Below the pieces are notes generated by a model that was not told where the DNA came from, did no database searches, and saw only the letters and a program-made list of their open reading frames with translations. From Equadaptatus sp045642025 (GTDB lineage Bacteria > Synergistota > Synergistia > Synergistales > Synergistaceae), in assembly GCA_045642025.1 (NCBI GenBank), contig JAZUIB010000027.1, positions 1 to 16,424 on the forward strand: a stretch of DNA of 16,424 bases, written 5' to 3'. Position 1 is the stretch's first letter. The number at the start of each line of letters is the position of its first letter. The position numbers were made by a program, and so were the translations under genes. Of the stretch, positions 1 through 5,323 are shown one piece after another.

Positions 1-66
1 CAAGTCAGAAGCGTAAAAAAAATCTGTTTTTTCAGATTGAAGGCTTGCAAAGCAAGACATCCTTAA

Positions 67-94
67 TTGGTCATTGGTACTTGGTAATTGGTAA
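67..94. repeat. Heptamer tandem array 1 (TTGGTNN x4)
   Basis: Four consecutive 7-bp units: TTGGTCA, TTGGTAC, TTGGTAA, TTGGTAA. The reverse complement shares the 14-bp string ATTACCAAGTACCA with the array at 561-588, so the two arrays are inverted copies flanking the small RNA unit. Confidence 0.85.
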
Positions 95-143
95 TTATTT
101 TTCCTCCCTCGGGTATTCCATCGGAAGAAACACCAAAGACGCA

Positions 144-225
144 CAAAAATAGCCGCTCCTCGCCTAAGGTAAGCGGCTTAACTCGCTACTGAAGGCTGAC
201 CGTCTGTCGACCGGCAACAACCTTC
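144..225 (-). ncRNA. Candidate small structured RNA of about 82 nt
   Basis: Read on the minus strand, a strong promoter (233-260) is followed about 7 nt later by a self-complementary stretch and then a terminator. The first stem pairs TTGAAGG (227-221) with CCTTCAG (197-191). Inside it CCG (214-212) can pair with CGG (202-200), with a GTCGAC loop segment. The third element is the terminator hairpin at 151-178. There is no credible open reading frame in the transcript, so it should act as RNA. The size and build resemble antisense regulators of type I toxin-antitoxin loci, but I could not find a short hydrophobic toxin gene opposite it, so the role is unknown. Start and end are predicted from promoter and terminator only. 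Confidence 0.5.
145..178 (-). terminator. Intrinsic terminator of the small RNA
   Basis: On the minus strand AGCCGCT (178-172) pairs perfectly with AGCGGCT (157-151). The 14-nt loop contains a second small CCT/AGG pairing. The stem is followed by A and five T (150-145). The plus strand has no T run after the stem, so termination is directional for the minus strand. Confidence 0.7.
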
Positions 226-232
226 AACTGAA

Positions 233-260
233 ATTATACTGACAATTTGAAAATTGTCAA
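233..260 (-). promoter_or_regulatory. Near-consensus sigma-70 promoter overlapped by a palindromic operator
   Basis: On the minus strand TTGACA (260-255) and TATAAT (238-233) are both exact consensus hexamers, 16 bp apart. The plus-strand sequence TGACAATTTGAAAATTGTCA at 240-259 is a perfect palindrome (9-bp arms, GA centre) covering most of the -35 box and the spacer. That is the usual place for a repressor to block RNA polymerase. The palindrome could alternatively be chance self-complementarity of an AT-rich promoter; 9 of 9 arm pairs makes this unlikely. Confidence 0.65.
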
Positions 261-436
261 CGCCGCTCTTTTCGCTTTCGCGGGAAGTTGTCGCCCGAAA
301 TCTGTCGAAATATGTCCACCTTCCTCACTTAAATATCTTGCAAAAAGTTTGTTTTTTGGAAACAGAGCCGTTTTTGTTGTTGTATGCTGTATATTGGATA
401 TTTTGACGTTTAGCGGAAGTCCGTTTCCTCTCCGCC

Positions 437-502
437 GTCATTCTGCGGAAATCCGCACCCCACCAGTCATTCCGCACAAACCCCAGTCATTCCGTACAAA
501 CC
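437..502. repeat. Tandem 20-bp half-units of the palindromic repeat
   Basis: Two adjacent 20-bp units, CCAGTCATTCCGCACAAACC at 463-482 and the same with one change (GTAC for GCAC) at 483-502, run directly into the full palindromic copy at 506-535. A degenerate member sits just upstream (437-457) with TGCGGA/TCCGCA arms at 444-457. The units look like repeated left halves of the palindrome, as if produced by slippage or by partial insertions. Confidence 0.75.
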
Positions 503-505
503 CCA

Positions 506-535
506 GTCATTCCGCACGTGATGCGGAATCCAGTG
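506..535. repeat. Palindromic repeat, copy 1
   Basis: A 30-bp element beginning GTCATTCCGCAC and ending GCGGAATCCAGTG. ATTCCGCA (509-516) and TGCGGAAT (522-529) form a perfect 8-bp stem with a 5-nt loop. It matches the copy at 716-745 at 29 of 30 positions. This is a REP-like or small MITE-like dispersed repeat; no transposase is present here. Confidence 0.8.
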
Positions 536-560
536 ACGTTGCCCCAAAGAGGGGAAACAA

Positions 561-588
561 ATTACCAAGTACCAAGTACCAATTACCA
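561..588. repeat. Heptamer tandem array 2 (ATTACCA/AGTACCA x4)
   Basis: Four 7-bp units in a row: ATTACCA, AGTACCA, AGTACCA, ATTACCA. It is the inverted counterpart of the array at 67-94. Such heptamer arrays recall the short tandemly repeated heptamers known from cyanobacteria, though the sequence is different. Confidence 0.85.
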
Positions 589-637
589 ATTGTGGTGTTG
601 CAATAAGTTGCAACGTTGGAAGTTAAAACCGTAAAGG

Positions 638-677
638 CACTGGACCCCGCATCTTCGCTTTGCTCGTGCGGGGAGAC
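638..677. repeat. Diverged palindromic repeat, inverse orientation
   Basis: CACTGG at 638 followed by CCCCGCA (645-651) and TGCGGGG (667-673) around a 15-nt loop. It reads as an inverted, C/G-enriched version of the 30-bp repeat at 506-535: it keeps the CACTGGA-CCGCATC start of that repeat's reverse complement. Stem changes keep pairing, the pattern expected when the hairpin, not the sequence, is conserved. Confidence 0.55.
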
Positions 678-715
678 GAGAGGGAAAAACGTGCGGAAAG
701 ACGATTTTTTTCTTT

Positions 716-745
716 GTCATTCCGCACTTGATGCGGAATCCAGTG
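716..745. repeat. Palindromic repeat, copy 2
   Basis: Same 30-bp element as 506-535 with one substitution in the loop. ATTCCGCA (719-726) pairs with TGCGGAAT (732-739). An additional GTGCGGAA at 691-698 can pair with TTCCGCAC at 720-727, giving two mutually exclusive hairpins. Confidence 0.8.
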
Positions 746-771
746 TCTCACCTTCATAGGTGGTAGGCTTT

Positions 772-806
772 CTACCTCCTACCTCCTACTTTCTACCTCC
801 TACCTT
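772..806. repeat. Heptamer tandem array 3 (CTACCTC x5)
   Basis: Five 7-bp units: CTACCTC, CTACCTC, CTACTTT, CTACCTC, CTACCTT. It has the same 7-bp period and TACC core as the other two arrays but a different consensus. GGTAG at 762-766 just upstream can pair with CTACC at 772-776. Confidence 0.85.
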
Positions 807-823
807 AGGGCAGCTTTACGAAA

Positions 824-842
824 GTTGGACCATTAGTCCAAC
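824..842. promoter_or_regulatory. Perfect inverted repeat upstream of the exported-protein genes
   Basis: GTTGGAC (824-830), 5-nt loop CATTA, GTCCAAC (836-842). No T run follows, so it is not a convincing terminator; the size fits an operator for a dimeric regulator. A TATACT hexamer lies at 862-867 without a good -35 box. TTGACA at 938-943 with TTTATT at 963-968 (19-bp spacer) is another weak promoter possibility for the gene at 1023. Confidence 0.35.
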
Positions 843-1022
843 AAATCGAACCAAAATGTTCTATACTTATAGCGGTGCGGAGGAAAAATAGAGACCAAGC
901 TAACAAGGAAGTTGAGGCTTGTATTTAACGACAAAAATTGACAAAGATCTGTATTGAAAGAGTTTATTCTGAGTTAATACGGAGTACCATTTGTACAGTC
1001 TTAACAGGAGGCATAGAAAGTA

Positions 1023-2183
1023 ATGAAAAAGAGTATATTTGTTTCGGTTTTATTGTTGTTGGTGGTAATAGTTCCGGTAAATGCGCAAGCTGCACCGATA
1101 GTCAGCGCACATCAAACAGCACAGATATATGAAACAGGCTGGGTATATTACAATGCCGAAGATTATGCTGCTGCTTTGCCGCATTTAAAGAAGGCCGCGG
1201 ACATGGGTAACACAAAAGCCATGACCACTATTGGTGAGATGTATAGGTACGGCAAGGGTGTCTCAAAAAACGAGTCTATAGCCATAAGGTGGTATAAACA
1301 AGCTGCCGAGGCAGGCAATATAGATGCAATGAAAGCTTTAGAAGATATATATTCTTATGGCAATAATGCAAACCCAAACGAAAAATCAAAATGGAGCAAG
1401 CGGGCATTTAGTCTGTGTAAAAAATTAGCCAATCAAGGCAATACTGATGCCATGTGTAAGTTGGGTAAAATGTACCATGAAGGCAATTTCACTTTAACGG
1501 CAGAATCTGACTTTAAAGAAGCTCTCAGATGGTATAAAAAAGCAGCCGAAGCCGGCAGTGTGACAGCTATGTATCGTATAGCGGTATTATATGATTCTGA
1601 TTATTTTACTTCTGGTCTTCGGGATCAAATTGCTGAAAACGATAACGAGAGCATTAAGTGGTACAGAAGAGCGGCAAAAAAAGGAGAAGTTTTGTCAATG
1701 TACAGTTTAGTTGATAAGTTGTCAGGCAATGGCATTAATGCTGACACAAAAGAAGCCGCTGTATGGCACGAGAAGATAGTAAGAAACCTTGCGTCTTTTA
1801 AAGCAGAAGGAAGCTATAAATTATCGCTGGCACGAAAATTGTACCCGATAGAGGAAATGTATTCAGCGATTTGGTTGAGTACAACGAGTATGCATGTTAT
1901 GGCTAACGGGGAGCGTATGTATGGCAGAATTCTTGATAATGAACTTAATCTTGTCTATAAAAAACTTATGGCTATTCTGCCGCAAAACAAAAAAAATGCA
2001 TTGAAAAATGCTGAACTTAAATGGATAAAGCAGCGTGACAAAAAAGCGGAAGCGGCGGCTGCTGAATTTGAGGGCGGAACTGCCGCGGCGCCGGAATATG
2101 CATCTGCATATAATAGAGAAACTCATAAACGTCTTTTTTATCTCGCAAAATGTTATGACGACGTGAGGCAAAATGCAAAATAA
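1023..2183 (+). CDS. Exported Sel1-repeat protein with C-terminal LprI-like domain
   Basis: A 386-residue protein. Residues 1-23 form a signal peptide: KK, a hydrophobic core, then an AQA-type cleavage site before APIV. From about 35 to 255 there are Sel1-type TPR repeats, recognisable by G-x-MY, A-x-(R/K)WY-(K/R)-x-AAEAG and similar helix pairs, for example at 71-98 and 149-178. Such repeats form a curved protein-binding scaffold. Residues 295-376 fit the LprI/YecT-type domain: D-x-ELN-x-VYKKLM at 305-316, W-x-K-x-RD at 334-339, EGG at 350-352, E-x-x-x-R-L at 366-371. The cysteines usual in that family are missing. The start is ATG with AGGAGG at 1006-1011 (11-nt spacing, a little long). It probably acts in the periplasm and may form an operon with the next gene 33 bp downstream. 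AT-rich codon use compared with uvrC and the rib genes suggests an accessory gene. The function is unknown; lysozyme inhibition is only suggested by the domain name. Confidence 0.8.
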   Translation: MKKSIFVSVLLLLVVIVPVNAQAAPIVSAHQTAQIYETGWVYYNAEDYAAALPHLKKAADMGNTKAMTTIGEMYRYGKGVSKNESIAIRWYKQAAEAGNIDAMKALEDIYSYGNNANPNEKSKWSKRAFSLCKKLANQGNTDAMCKLGKMYHEGNFTLTAESDFKEALRWYKKAAEAGSVTAMYRIAVLYDSDYFTSGLRDQIAENDNESIKWYRRAAKKGEVLSMYSLVDKLSGNGINADTKEAAVWHEKIVRNLASFKAEGSYKLSLARKLYPIEEMYSAIWLSTTSMHVMANGERMYGRILDNELNLVYKKLMAILPQNKKNALKNAELKWIKQRDKKAEAAAAEFEGGTAAAPEYASAYNRETHKRLFYLAKCYDDVRQNAK

Positions 2184-2216
2184 TGTATGTATAATAAACG
2201 CTCGGGGAGTTGAAAA

Positions 2217-2675
2217 ATGAAAAGAAGCGTAATCTGTGTTATATCTGTGATATTAGTATTATTTACAGTTGCAGCATTTGCGGCTGACTGGACATTTGTT
2301 TCCAAAACTACTGACGGTTGTTCATGGTATTTGGATAAGGACAGTATCCGGCTTTTAGCTTTGGGGATGGAGTATGGTACGCATTTTACAGTGAAAATTG
2401 TTCCAGGTGGAAATGCTAAGAAGTCTTTTGCGCAAAAATATGGTAAACCTGTAGGATATATACTCGAGAACTGGGCAGCATATCCGGGTGATGAGTATCC
2501 TCTTTATTTGCGTAAGGTATATGATACTAATGGCAGATTGATGCGCAAATATGGAAATAATAAACTTCCCCTAATTGAATATACCTATCAGGACCTTTCC
2601 AAAAACTGTGTTTTGTACAAAGTTGACGAGATTGCAGCTAAAATAGCAAAAGAAAGACATCTCAAAGTGCAGTGA
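2217..2675 (+). CDS. Small exported protein, surface-adhesin-E-like
   Basis: A 152-residue protein with a clear signal peptide (residues 1-23, K-R, hydrophobic VILVLF core, AAFAA cleavage region). The mature part begins D-W-T-F-V-S-K and continues with C-S-W-Y-L-D-K-D-S-I. This resembles the opening strands of the surface-adhesin protein E family (W-x-x-V, then Y-x-D-x-x-S-I). The rest is weakly similar at best, so the family call is tentative. Two cysteines in the mature protein (C35, C131) could form a disulfide. GGGGAG at 2204-2209 lies 7 nt before the ATG. It follows the Sel1/LprI gene by 33 bp on the same strand and is closed by a terminator, so the two exported proteins probably form one unit. 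It could equally be an unrelated small periplasmic protein. Confidence 0.7.
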   Translation: MKRSVICVISVILVLFTVAAFAADWTFVSKTTDGCSWYLDKDSIRLLALGMEYGTHFTVKIVPGGNAKKSFAQKYGKPVGYILENWAAYPGDEYPLYLRKVYDTNGRLMRKYGNNKLPLIEYTYQDLSKNCVLYKVDEIAAKIAKERHLKVQ

Positions 2676-2748
2676 GCATATCCGATTATAACATCTATCT
2701 TCGGTTAATAGAAATTGTATGGTTTTGTTGTTATAAATATGTAATAAG

Positions 2749-2772
2749 AACTCCCCTCAACGGGGAGTTTTT
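2749..2772 (+). terminator. Intrinsic terminator after the exported-protein pair
   Basis: AACTCCCC (2749-2756) pairs with GGGGAGTT (2762-2769) across a 5-nt loop and runs into a T tract (2768-2772). On the minus strand the stem is preceded by A and followed by TTCTTA, so it may once also have served the displaced cysS end that now lies at 2785-2863. Confidence 0.8.
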
Positions 2773-2784
2773 GCATTATTGCCG

Positions 2785-2863
2785 TTTTACAGCTGTTTTG
2801 TTCAGATTGTGCCCTGCGGTGTGTCTTTGATGATTATGCCTTTGGCGGCAAGTTCGTCGCGGA
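2785..2863 (-). pseudogene. Remnant of the cysS 3' end (displaced duplicate)
   Basis: These 79 bp match the last coding segment of cysS at 3833-3911 without gaps, with 4 mismatches (about 95% identity), in the same orientation. Read on the minus strand the remnant encodes RDELAAKGIIIKDTPQGTI, then a TGA where intact cysS has the TGG tryptophan codon, then TKQL and the normal TAA. Homology stops abruptly after the arginine-codon side (2863), where the body of cysS should continue. It is therefore a displaced, decaying gene end and not a gene. Together with the intact copy it brackets the antitoxin/Fic pair as a direct repeat. Confidence 0.9.
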
Positions 2864-2882
2864 GTGTGATAGTGCTAAAATA

Positions 2883-2914
2883 TTGCGGCGGAAATAACGT
2901 TTTTCGAGTATAAT
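2883..2914 (+). promoter_or_regulatory. Likely promoter of the antitoxin-fic pair
   Basis: An exact TATAAT lies at 2909-2914, 31 bp before the antitoxin ATG. TTGCGG at 2883-2888 is the best -35 candidate but the 20-bp spacer is long. The -10 box is convincing, the -35 box is not. Confidence 0.4.
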
Positions 2915-2945
2915 ATTAGCAGTAATAAGAAAGGAGTTGGCGTTT

Positions 2946-3122
2946 ATGACAAATACACAGGCTTGGAATTATGCAATTGGAATGATTAAACTGGATGGCT
3001 TGGAGCCGACTGACGAGTTTAAGGAATATATTGAAAAAGAAAAACGCGGCGAGATTACAATGTCAGACGCCAAGCGTTTCCTTGACAAAAAATATCAGGT
3101 AAAAACATCTGACAATGCGTGA
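2946..3122 (+). CDS. Fic-inhibiting antitoxin, VbhA-like
   Basis: A 58-residue helical protein. I start it at ATG 2946, because AAAGGAG (2930-2936) lies 9 nt before it; an in-frame TTG at 2937 directly abuts that site and is less likely. The core K-L-D-G-L-E-P (15-21) followed by an acidic helix and GEIT-x-S-D-A-K-R-F-L matches small class I Fic antitoxins, which bind the toxin and push a conserved motif into its active site. The classic motif is (S/T)xxxE(G/N). Here the equivalent residues are M13 and D17-G18, so both the Ser/Thr and the Glu are replaced. The gene overlaps fic by 8 nt (3115-3122), giving coupled translation with the antitoxin made first. Class is confident from position and the LDGLEP core; inhibition is inferred. 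Confidence 0.8.
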   Translation: MTNTQAWNYAIGMIKLDGLEPTDEFKEYIEKEKRGEITMSDAKRFLDKKYQVKTSDNA

Positions 3123-3753
3123 TCCGTACCTGTATGACGGAAGCAGTGTATTAAAAAACAAACTTGGTATCAGAGTCGGAACAGAACTTGACAATGCCGA
3201 GGCTGACTATGTGGTTTTCAGATTAAAAGAATTGGTTTCAAATCCGCTTTCAGGCAGCTACAATACCGAACATTTGTTTGAGATGCATAGATATATCTTT
3301 CAGGATTTGTATGACTGGGCAGGCAAACCGCGCAACGTTCAGATTTATAAATCGGAGCCTGTACTCGGAGATCAGTCCGTAGAGTATTCCGAACCTGAAA
3401 ATATTGTTAAGGACACTGAAACTGCTCTTTGTCAAATGAGAAATGTAAAATGGCTGGATTTGAACACGGTTGCGAGAAATGTAGAATTTTGCGCTTGCCT
3501 TGCGCGCCTTTGGAAAGTCCATCCTTTTAGGGAAGGAAATACACGTACTATAGTTACTTTTTGCTGCCAATTTACAGATGATTTCGGCTTTACAATTGAC
3601 AGAACCCTGCTGGAAGAAAACAGCGGGTACCTGCGTACCGCGCTTGTAGCATATAATGCTTATTTTGCTGACGGCAATGATTTTTCAAAGAAAGAGTATT
3701 TAGAGCGAATAATTGGTGACGCACTTAGCAGGGGCAGCGGTATAAAAGATTAA
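3115..3753 (+). CDS. fic: Fic-domain toxin (AMP-transferase type)
   Basis: A 212-residue single-domain Fic protein. The opening RDPYLY-D-G-S-S-V-LKNKLGI with E-L-D-x-A-E (24-29) is typical of stand-alone Fic toxins. A target-docking flap lies around 80-95. The active-site loop HPFREGNTRT (136-145) carries the catalytic His136, acidic Glu140 and Asn142. The full signature HxFx(D/E)GNxRxxR ends in a second arginine; here that position is V147. The second arginine normally holds the nucleotide gamma-phosphate and pairs with the antitoxin glutamate, which in the partner here is Asp. From memory, HPFREGNTRT proteins without it are not rare. Fic enzymes usually transfer AMP from ATP to a hydroxyl on a target protein. 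The start ATG lies inside the antitoxin gene. No signal peptide or export domain is present, so it should act inside the cell. It is closed by the terminator at 3776. Confidence 0.88.
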   Translation: MRDPYLYDGSSVLKNKLGIRVGTELDNAEADYVVFRLKELVSNPLSGSYNTEHLFEMHRYIFQDLYDWAGKPRNVQIYKSEPVLGDQSVEYSEPENIVKDTETALCQMRNVKWLDLNTVARNVEFCACLARLWKVHPFREGNTRTIVTFCCQFTDDFGFTIDRTLLEENSGYLRTALVAYNAYFADGNDFSKKEYLERIIGDALSRGSGIKD

Positions 3754-3775
3754 GTTTAATGTGAACAAACAGTAA

Positions 3776-3816
3776 AATAACGCACGGCTTGGATTTTCTC
3801 AAGCTGTGCGTTATTT
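3776..3816. terminator. Bidirectional terminator between fic and cysS
   Basis: A 16-bp stem with a single G-T wobble, AATAACGCACGGCTTG (3776-3791) against CAAGCTGTGCGTTATT (3800-3815), with an 8-nt loop. The left flank is A-rich and the right flank T-rich, so it can end transcripts from both convergent genes. Confidence 0.9.
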
Positions 3817-3832
3817 GTTGAGTTCTGTTATT

Positions 3833-3911
3833 TTTTACAGCTGTTTTGTCCAGATTGTTCCCTGCGGTGTGTCTTTGATGACTATACCTTTGGCGGCAAG
3901 TTCGTCGCGGA
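3833..3911. repeat. Intact copy of the 79-bp cysS-end direct repeat
   Basis: The partner of 2785-2863. It includes the cysS stop codon (3835-3837) and the last 24 or so codons. Differences between the copies are at four isolated positions, two of them silent in the cysS frame, one Val/Ile and one Trp/stop. Confidence 0.9.
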
Positions 3912-5244
3912 TTTTGTCTGACATTGCCCAGTCTTTGTTTTTGCGCGCCTGACTGCGCTGTTCGATGAGTTTTTCTATTTCGGCGGTTTCGTCTTCCGCG
4001 TTTTTGTCTTCTGCAGGGAAGAAGCCGAATATGCCGTTGATTTTGTCTATGAATTCGAGCGCCGCCGTAAGTGTTTCTTTGTCTATTGCCTTGTGTTCGG
4101 CAAGGTGTATGTTTATTGCGGAAACAGCGTCAAATATGCCTCCTATTGCGCCTGCTGTGTTGAAGTCGTCGTCCATGCAGTCTGTGTATGTTTTTTGCGC
4201 TTCGGCAAGTTTTTGGATAAGTGTTTCGTCTTTTTCGCCGTTTTCTCGGTTGTCAAGCGCGAATTTGAGGTCGCTGAAGCAGTTTGTGATGCGTTCGAGC
4301 GCGCTTTTTGCCTGTTCGAGCGCTTCTGCTGTGAAGTTGATGGGTGAGCGGTATTGCGCGCTGAGGAGGAAGAAGCGGAGGACAAGCGGGTTGTATTTTT
4401 TTCTGATGTCGCGTACTGTCATGAAGTTGCCGAGTGATTTTGACATTTTCTCTTTGTCTATGAGCAGATATGCGTTGTGCATCCAGTAGTTGACAAAGGG
4501 TTTGCCCGACGCGCCTTCGGATTGCGCTATTTCGTTTTCGTGGTGGGGGAATATGAGGTCGCTTCCGCCGCCGTGTATGTCTATTGTTTCACCGAGGTAT
4601 TTTGTTGACATGGCGCTGCATTCTATATGCCAGCCAGGTCTTCCTTTACCCCAAGGGCTTTCCCAGCAGGGCTCGCCAGGTTTTGCGGCTTTCCAGAGGG
4701 CGAAGTCAAGCGGCTGTTTTTTCTTTTCGTCTATGTCTATGCGCGCGCCTGACTGGAGTTCGTCTATGCTTTGTTTGGAGAGTTTGCCGTATTCGGGGTC
4801 GCTTGCAACGTCAAAGTAAACGCTTCCGTCCATTGGGTAGGCGTGTCCTTTTTCGACAAGTTTCTCTATGATTGTTATAATTGTATCGATTTCATGGGTG
4901 GCGCGCGGGTTTACTGTTGCGCGTTTTATGCCGAGAGCGTCGGCGTCTTCGTAGTATGCCGCGATGAATTCTTCGGCAAGCTGAGCTACGGTGATGCCGC
5001 GTTCGTTCGCGCGGTTAATCATTTTGTCGTCGATGTCCGTGAAGTTTTGTATGTAGGTGACTTCGTAGCCAAGGCTTTCAAGGTATCGTCTTGCCGCGTC
5101 GAAGAATACGAAGGGGCGCGCGTTTCCGATGTGAAAGTAGTCGTACACTGTCGGGCCGCAGCAGTACATGCGTACTTTGCCGTTTTCGATTGGTTTAAAT
5201 TCTTCGCGTCTGCGTGTAAGGTCGTTGTAAATTGCAAGGCTCAT
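3835..5244 (-). CDS. cysS: Cysteine--tRNA ligase
   Basis: Charges tRNA-Cys with cysteine in the cytoplasm. The 469 residues are the normal length for a bacterial CysRS. The class I signatures are HIGN (38-41) and KMSKS (265-269). Zinc ligands are visible as C29 in MYCCGPTVYD, C208 in WHIEC, and H233 and E237 in HHENE. The C-terminal anticodon-binding region ends with K-G-I-V-I-K-D-T-P-Q-G-T-x-W, a usual CysRS ending. GGAGGT (5258-5253) lies 8 nt upstream of the ATG. It is divergent from uvrC, sharing a 79-bp promoter gap, and convergent with fic. Its last 79 bp are duplicated at 2785-2863. If the insertion model is right, the present C terminus was supplied by the inserted element, but it is fully in frame and looks functional. 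Confidence 0.97.
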   Translation of the reverse strand: MSLAIYNDLTRRREEFKPIENGKVRMYCCGPTVYDYFHIGNARPFVFFDAARRYLESLGYEVTYIQNFTDIDDKMINRANERGITVAQLAEEFIAAYYEDADALGIKRATVNPRATHEIDTIITIIEKLVEKGHAYPMDGSVYFDVASDPEYGKLSKQSIDELQSGARIDIDEKKKQPLDFALWKAAKPGEPCWESPWGKGRPGWHIECSAMSTKYLGETIDIHGGGSDLIFPHHENEIAQSEGASGKPFVNYWMHNAYLLIDKEKMSKSLGNFMTVRDIRKKYNPLVLRFFLLSAQYRSPINFTAEALEQAKSALERITNCFSDLKFALDNRENGEKDETLIQKLAEAQKTYTDCMDDDFNTAGAIGGIFDAVSAINIHLAEHKAIDKETLTAALEFIDKINGIFGFFPAEDKNAEDETAEIEKLIEQRSQARKNKDWAMSDKIRDELAAKGIVIKDTPQGTIWTKQL

Positions 5245-5323
5245 GCTAAAATACCTCCGTATGGTTTTGTTGACGGTTATATCCTATACCATTAAGCGGT
5301 TTTCGGCAATAAAGGAGTTTTTT
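5245..5323. promoter_or_regulatory. Divergent cysS/uvrC intergenic region
   Basis: The 79 bp must hold both promoters. For cysS the best minus-strand candidate is TTGCCG with TAGGAT 17 bp further on. For uvrC no good pair was found (TTGACG at 5270-5275 has no -10 box at the right distance). AAAGGAG (5311-5317) is the uvrC ribosome site. No T-box leader is present. Confidence 0.3.

Larger units (their letters stand above)
1..1022. other. Gene-free, repeat-rich region
   Basis: No reading frame here looks like a real gene. The longest (247-606, plus) simply translates palindromic and heptamer repeats and has no ribosome site. What it does hold is listed separately: heptamer arrays at 67-94, 561-588 and 772-806, palindromic repeats between 437 and 745, and a minus-strand RNA unit at 144-260. 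Two small hairpins occur at 21-38 (AATCTG, six T, CAGATT) and 44-56 (CTTGC, AAA, GCAAG). A minus-strand frame starting at ATG 60-58 runs off the window edge after 20 codons; it has no well-placed ribosome site and I do not call it. Repeats of this density suggest a breakpoint or insertion-prone zone upstream of the exported-protein genes. Confidence 0.7.
2785..3911. mobile_element. Fic toxin-antitoxin insert flanked by duplicated cysS ends
   Basis: Two direct 79-bp repeats (2785-2863 and 3833-3911) enclose 969 bp that hold a promoter-like sequence, antitoxin gene, fic gene and terminator. The arrangement is what site-specific insertion into the 3' end of a gene leaves behind. The gene body is joined to an element-supplied intact end, and the old end is pushed to the far side, here next to an old terminator. 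No integrase or transposase is present, so either the element is a minimal or decayed one moved in trans, or the structure arose by an unequal duplication. The orientation of the decayed copy favours the displacement reading. Confidence 0.5.

Noticed and set aside
253..330. Minus-strand 23-codon frame (GTG start) ending in a basic PRKRKERR-type tail, as a possible type I toxin
   Set aside because: No hydrophobic segment, no ribosome site; it ends in the -35 box of the small RNA promoter, so it looks like leader sequence.
463..535. CRISPR-like array
   Set aside because: Units are directly adjacent with no spacers and part of a dispersed palindrome; no cas genes.
247..606. A 119-codon plus-strand open frame
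   Set aside because: It translates across the palindromic and heptamer repeats, has no ribosome site and no protein-like composition.
938..1132. A 64-codon plus-strand frame overlapping the Sel1 gene start
   Set aside because: Alternative frame inside the leader and signal-peptide region; the Sel1 gene has AGGAGG and a clear signal peptide.
2176..2206. dif-like sequence (ATAATGTATG with TATAATAA)
   Set aside because: Only the central part resembles dif; the XerD arm does not match. The strand-skew observation deserves a proper search instead.
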